From the NCBI GenBank assembly GCA_937898715.1, contig CALEKA010000035.1, forward strand, positions 1-25,679: a stretch of 25,679 nucleotides of DNA, written 5' to 3'. This document shows, one piece after another, positions 22,879 through 25,679 of this stretch (the first letter of the stretch is position 1; each line of letters begins with the position of its first letter). The stretch is from an uncultured Prevotella sp. GTDB taxonomy: Bacteria; Bacteroidota; Bacteroidia; Bacteroidales; Bacteroidaceae. The translations under genes and the position numbers were made by a program. The notes beneath the pieces were generated by a model. It made no database searches. It saw only the letters and a program-made list of their open reading frames with translations, and was not told where the DNA came from.

Positions 22879-24951
22879 ATGAAGCATATCAAGATACTTA
22901 TAGCCTGCCTCTGCTGCTTGCTAAGTTTCGCTGCAGCGCGTGCACAAGAGCCTGTAGTCAGCATGACAGATGCTGCGGGACAACCCGAAGAGGAGGTGAC
23001 GATAAGCGTTAGCCTCGAGCATGCTGCGCAAGTAAGTGCTCTGCAGATAGCCGTTCCGATAGATGAACATTTGAGCTATGTAGAGGGATCGACTGTAGTC
23101 AACGAAGCATTGGTTGACGGCCATACACTATCAGCAGGCATGAAGGACGGGCAACTCCAGTTTGTGCTTTACGATATAGGCATGCACACACTTAAGGAGG
23201 GCCAAGGCGCCTTGTTTAGCTTTAAGCTAAGACTCGACAAGCACCCCGGTGTGCGTACCTTGCAGATAGCAAACGTAAAAGCCGTAGATGCTGAGGGCGT
23301 GGAGATAGAGCATGTCACCACAGGCACAAGCAAGGTGACGACGCTCTGTGCGCAAGCCTCTTATGAAAGCATGACGATAGACTATGGCAGAGTGCCTCTA
23401 CGTAGCAGCTACACTCAACCACTCGTGGTGACGAATAGCGGTACGACAGACTTGCAGATTACTGCGTTGATCTTCTCTGTCAATACGTTCAAGTCGGATG
23501 TATCGCTCCCGCTAACGGTGGCTCCTGGAGAAAGTGTGAACGTGCCGATACAGTTCGCTCCGCTCAAGCGAGGCAAGCAGCAAGCCAAGGTAAGAGTGGT
23601 CTCCAACACCACGGGCGTACGCAACGATATCACGCTGACTGCCGATCCTTATGCTGTCAACGAACTCCATGTGGGAGAAGGCTTAGAGGGAGAATCGGGC
23701 GAGGAGATAGAGGTACCTCTTCGTGTGAACAATATGGATGCACTTTGTGGCTTCCAATTTGAGTTTGACTTGCCTGGTGAAGTAAGCTATGTAGACGGAA
23801 GTATGAAACTTTCCGACCGCAGCCAGGGACATCAACTCAGCACTACTTGTACGAATGGACACTTGATAGCCTTAGCCTACTCGCCGACCAATCAATGCTT
23901 TAAGGGAGAGGACGGCGTGATAGCCACATTCAGAGTAAAACTGAAAGGCCCCTATGGCTGTACGCTTAAGGCCACCAAAGCATTACTCACAGCACTGCTC
24001 GACGATAATGCCGCCAACGTAACGTCTGCTGATTATGGTAGCTACGTGACCATTCGCACACCATCTATTTCGTTGGACTGGGGTGACATTAGCATGGGAC
24101 GTATACCCGTAACGCAAGAGAGCAAGGCCACGGTTTCTATTCGTAATTATGGCAATGCAACGCTCCATATCGAACGTATTCAGCTGCGTGATGGAAGTCC
24201 TTTTATCATCACGCCCAATGAATCCTTTGACATAGCTCCTTGGGAGAGCAAGAATGTAACAATTACTTATAGCACGCTGACGAAGGGAGACTTCAGCGAC
24301 GTGCTGCAGATCTACAGTAACGATCCATCCAATCGCTTGGTGGAACGCACTGTTAGTGGTTCTCGCTATGAGCCCAACTCTGTAAGCCTGCAAGCACAGC
24401 CGTCTACCGCCACAGACGCTACGTTGACGTTCGGCCTTGACAATTACAATGAGGTGAGCGGCATTCAGTTTGATATGCAAGTGCCTCAAGGCTTCGTGTT
24501 CGACCCCGCTGCCGACTTACAACTGTTGGGCAGATTCTCCTCCTTTAGCGTGAATTGTCAAGAGCTCCCCTCAGGATTGTACCGAGTATTCGTCTATAGT
24601 CTGTCGGACGAGGTGGTATCGCGTGGTGTAGGAGATGTACTCTCCATCCAGCTCCATCCCACGAGCAACGAAGCCTATAAGCAGCAAGCTGCGTTGCAAC
24701 TGACTCAGATCAAAGTGGGTGGTCCTAATATGGCAGATATCGAAAACTATGCTTCTTCCTTGTCAGCCCTTCTGCCCGAACCTATATTGATAGGCATCGA
24801 GGGTGCAACAATCCGCAATATAGAAAAGCCTCAAGGCATTGTCTATAGCATAGATGGCGTGCGAGTAGGCTCTCTGCCCAAAGATCAGAATAGCCTGCCC
24901 AGAGGTATCTATATCTGCAATGGTAAGCGCATCTTGATAGGCAGGGAATAG
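22879..24951 (+). CDS. Exported multi-module protein with three cohesin-like and two ASH/Ig-like domains
   Basis: The frame opens at 22840, but MKHIKILIACLCCLLSFAAARAQ at 22879 gives a proper signal peptide (cleavage near 23) and 690 aa. Three repeats share a cohesin-like pattern (EEEVTISVSLEHAAQVSALQ; EEIEVPLRVNNMDALCGFQ; TLTFGLDNYNEVSGIQ, each followed by hydrophobic strands) at about 24-150, 262-393 and 499-630. Between them, at about 158-257 and 396-496, are ASH-type Ig modules (DYGRVPL ... VVTNSGTTDLQI; DWGDISMGRIP ... IRNYGNATLHI). The tail VYSIDGVRVG ... RGIYICNGKRILIG resembles short C-terminal tails common on exported Bacteroidales proteins. It lies directly after the dockerin-bearing protease, so a scaffold role is plausible. 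Cohesin assignment is by pattern only. Confidence 0.85.
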   Translation: MKHIKILIACLCCLLSFAAARAQEPVVSMTDAAGQPEEEVTISVSLEHAAQVSALQIAVPIDEHLSYVEGSTVVNEALVDGHTLSAGMKDGQLQFVLYDIGMHTLKEGQGALFSFKLRLDKHPGVRTLQIANVKAVDAEGVEIEHVTTGTSKVTTLCAQASYESMTIDYGRVPLRSSYTQPLVVTNSGTTDLQITALIFSVNTFKSDVSLPLTVAPGESVNVPIQFAPLKRGKQQAKVRVVSNTTGVRNDITLTADPYAVNELHVGEGLEGESGEEIEVPLRVNNMDALCGFQFEFDLPGEVSYVDGSMKLSDRSQGHQLSTTCTNGHLIALAYSPTNQCFKGEDGVIATFRVKLKGPYGCTLKATKALLTALLDDNAANVTSADYGSYVTIRTPSISLDWGDISMGRIPVTQESKATVSIRNYGNATLHIERIQLRDGSPFIITPNESFDIAPWESKNVTITYSTLTKGDFSDVLQIYSNDPSNRLVERTVSGSRYEPNSVSLQAQPSTATDATLTFGLDNYNEVSGIQFDMQVPQGFVFDPAADLQLLGRFSSFSVNCQELPSGLYRVFVYSLSDEVVSRGVGDVLSIQLHPTSNEAYKQQAALQLTQIKVGGPNMADIENYASSLSALLPEPILIGIEGATIRNIEKPQGIVYSIDGVRVGSLPKDQNSLPRGIYICNGKRILIGRE

Positions 24952-24958
24952 CCAGCTA

Positions 24959-25045
24959 TCGGATTTAAAAATATCTTTAAGGACTTGCACGGGTCAGGCT
25001 TTTAGCCTGACCCGTGCAAGTTTCCAAAGGGAGATCTAAATCCGA
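24959..25045. repeat. REP-like element: hairpin flanked by 9-nt inverted ends
   Basis: A perfect 18-bp stem (24983-25000 with 25004-25021, loop TTT) is flanked by TCGGATTTA (24959-24967) and its complement TAAATCCGA (25037-25045). It lies just after the cohesin-like gene and may also terminate it. TCGGATTTA recurs at 25634-25642. Confidence 0.75.
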
Positions 25046-25070
25046 AATTAAGATGTGAATGCCTTATCAC

Positions 25071-25138
25071 ATGCCCACGAGATAAAGAAGACTTTCTTTA
25101 GAGAATGCCCACGAGATAAAGAAAACTTTCTTTTGAGA
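25071..25138. repeat. 34-nt tandem duplication
   Basis: Two adjacent 34-nt copies, 25071-25104 and 25105-25138, both begin ATGCCCACGAGATAAAGAA and differ at only a few positions. Each contains an AAAGAA...TTCTTT inverted motif. No reading frame of note covers them. Confidence 0.8.
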
Positions 25139-25160
25139 AAACTTTTCCACAATTACCAAA

Positions 25161-25280
25161 ATGGCACTTTCTATCCTCAAAAACGATAAGACTACTAAGG
25201 GAAGTCTCAACTTGAAAAGAATGAAGGCTGGTTGGGACGAGGACTACTTGATTAGGCTATTACAGACGAACGCATTTTGA
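25161..25280 (+). CDS. Possible 39-residue small ORF, unrecognised
   Basis: An ATG at 25161 opens 39 codons ending in TGA at 25278. The peptide begins MALSILKNDKTTKGSLNLKR and is lysine-rich, with a short DEDYLIRLL segment near its end. I do not recognise it. Its 3' end runs into the nested hairpin at 25250-25298. It could be a gene remnant or chance; no promoter or conserved motif supports it. Confidence 0.18.
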   Translation: MALSILKNDKTTKGSLNLKRMKAGWDEDYLIRLLQTNAF

Positions 25281-25298
25281 TGCGTCTGCCCTCTAATC
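25250..25298. repeat. Nested hairpin
   Basis: GATTAG (25250-25255) pairs with CTAATC (25293-25298). Inside it CAGACG can pair with CGTCTG and ACGCAT with ATGCGT around a TTTG loop. GGGCAGAC at 25408-25415 is complementary to GTCTGCCC within it, so alternative pairing with downstream sequence is possible. Confidence 0.5.
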
Positions 25299-25310
25299 AT
25301 GTGTTTAGTG

Positions 25311-25398
25311 ACTCGTATCGTTCGATACACACACTCATTTCGTTCGATATGAATGTTCGTATCGAACGAAATGAGCATTCGTATCGAACGAAATGAGC
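25311..25398. repeat. Four 22-nt units, two inverted then two direct (head-to-head array)
   Basis: Contiguous units lie at 25311-25332, 25333-25354, 25355-25376 and 25377-25398. Units 3 and 4 share TTCGTATCGAACGAAATGAG; units 1 and 2 are the same motif on the other strand. The centre forms a perfect 16-bp stem (25334-25349 with 25360-25375). Units 3 and 4 differ at only their first base; unit 1 is the most diverged. Confidence 0.85.
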
Positions 25399-25565
25399 CA
25401 TCTAAAAGGGCAGACAAATATAATCAGATGATGTTCTTTACATGATATGCATAATGATTTACATATAAGATCTGTAATGCTTATAGAAGCCAGAGGGTAG
25501 GGATGTGATGCTTCTATAATGCTGTCTAAAGCTGCCCAAAGTTGCCCAAAGTTGCAATTCTTAAA

Positions 25566-25603
25566 ATATTGCTTGTAATATCTAAAGATTGTGCATACCT
25601 TTG
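25566..25603 (+). promoter_or_regulatory. Second copy of the protease-type promoter
   Basis: CTTG (25572-25575), 20 nt and TACCTTTG (25596-25603) match the protease promoter at the same spacing. 39 of 47 bases agree between 25557-25603 and 18457-18503. It should drive a plus-strand gene beginning beyond the window. Confidence 0.65.
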
Positions 25604-25633
25604 TAAGGTGGTGCATGATTAGGGACTGAAGTT

Positions 25634-25679
25634 TCGGATTTAGGATGGGCGGGCTGAAAGCCCAGTGATTTCCATAGCC
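25634..25679. repeat. Partial second REP-like element at window edge
   Basis: TCGGATTTA (25634-25642) is the same 9-nt end as in the element at 24959-25045. It is followed by a small stem-loop GGGCTGAAAGCCC (25651-25663). The element appears to continue past the window. Confidence 0.5.

Noticed and set aside
25311..25398. CRISPR array
   Set aside because: Units abut without spacers and two of the four are inverted, so this is not a CRISPR repeat-spacer structure.
25335..25616. 93-codon minus-strand open frame in the tail region
   Set aside because: It spans the 22-nt array and the duplicated promoter, has no recognisable features, and is probably chance.

Overview
The window looks like a Bacteroidales chromosome, most likely Prevotellaceae (inferred, not proven). 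Evidence: promoters have the Bacteroidota form (TTG/TTTG, about 20 nt, then TAnnTTTG). Start codons lack Shine-Dalgarno sequences. The genes include a Bacteroidota-type RNA polymerase omega subunit, DUF4293 and DUF4924 proteins, and a secreted protease with a type IX secretion (T9SS) sorting domain.

Positions 1-17,027 are almost entirely minus-strand core genes. In transcription order: LysE-type transporter, DUF4924 protein, rfbD and prfC; then bamD, rpoZ, a DUF4293 membrane protein and ssb, closed by a terminator; then a 4'-phosphopantetheinyl transferase, a YbiT-type ABC-F ATPase, grpE and dnaJ, closed by a strong terminator; then folC; then pyrB, pyrI, a flavin reductase-like gene and glyA; and finally fba, which ends in a hairpin terminator. 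Directly behind that terminator, the first 51 bases match the 5' end of a group II (class C) intron running off the window.

Transcription diverges at about 17.03-17.27 kb. The plus strand carries a ROK-family sugar kinase and two large exported proteins. The first is a 1387-residue subtilisin-like protease with an Fn3-like module, a two-loop dockerin-like module and a C-terminal T9SS sorting domain. The second is a 690-residue protein that appears to be built from three cohesin-like modules alternating with two ASH/Ig-like modules. A dockerin-bearing protease next to a multi-cohesin protein suggests a small, surface-assembled protease scaffold, which is the most interesting hypothesis here.

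The last 728 bases hold no convincing long gene but are dense with structure: a REP-like hairpin with 9-nt inverted ends, a 34-nt tandem duplication, a nested hairpin, four 22-nt units arranged head-to-head, and a second copy of the protease promoter exactly 7,100 bp from the first. Other intergenic repeats include a perfect 28-bp inverted repeat upstream of rfbD and approximately octamer-phased inverted arrays near 14.5, 16.2-16.35 and 22.7-22.85 kb.
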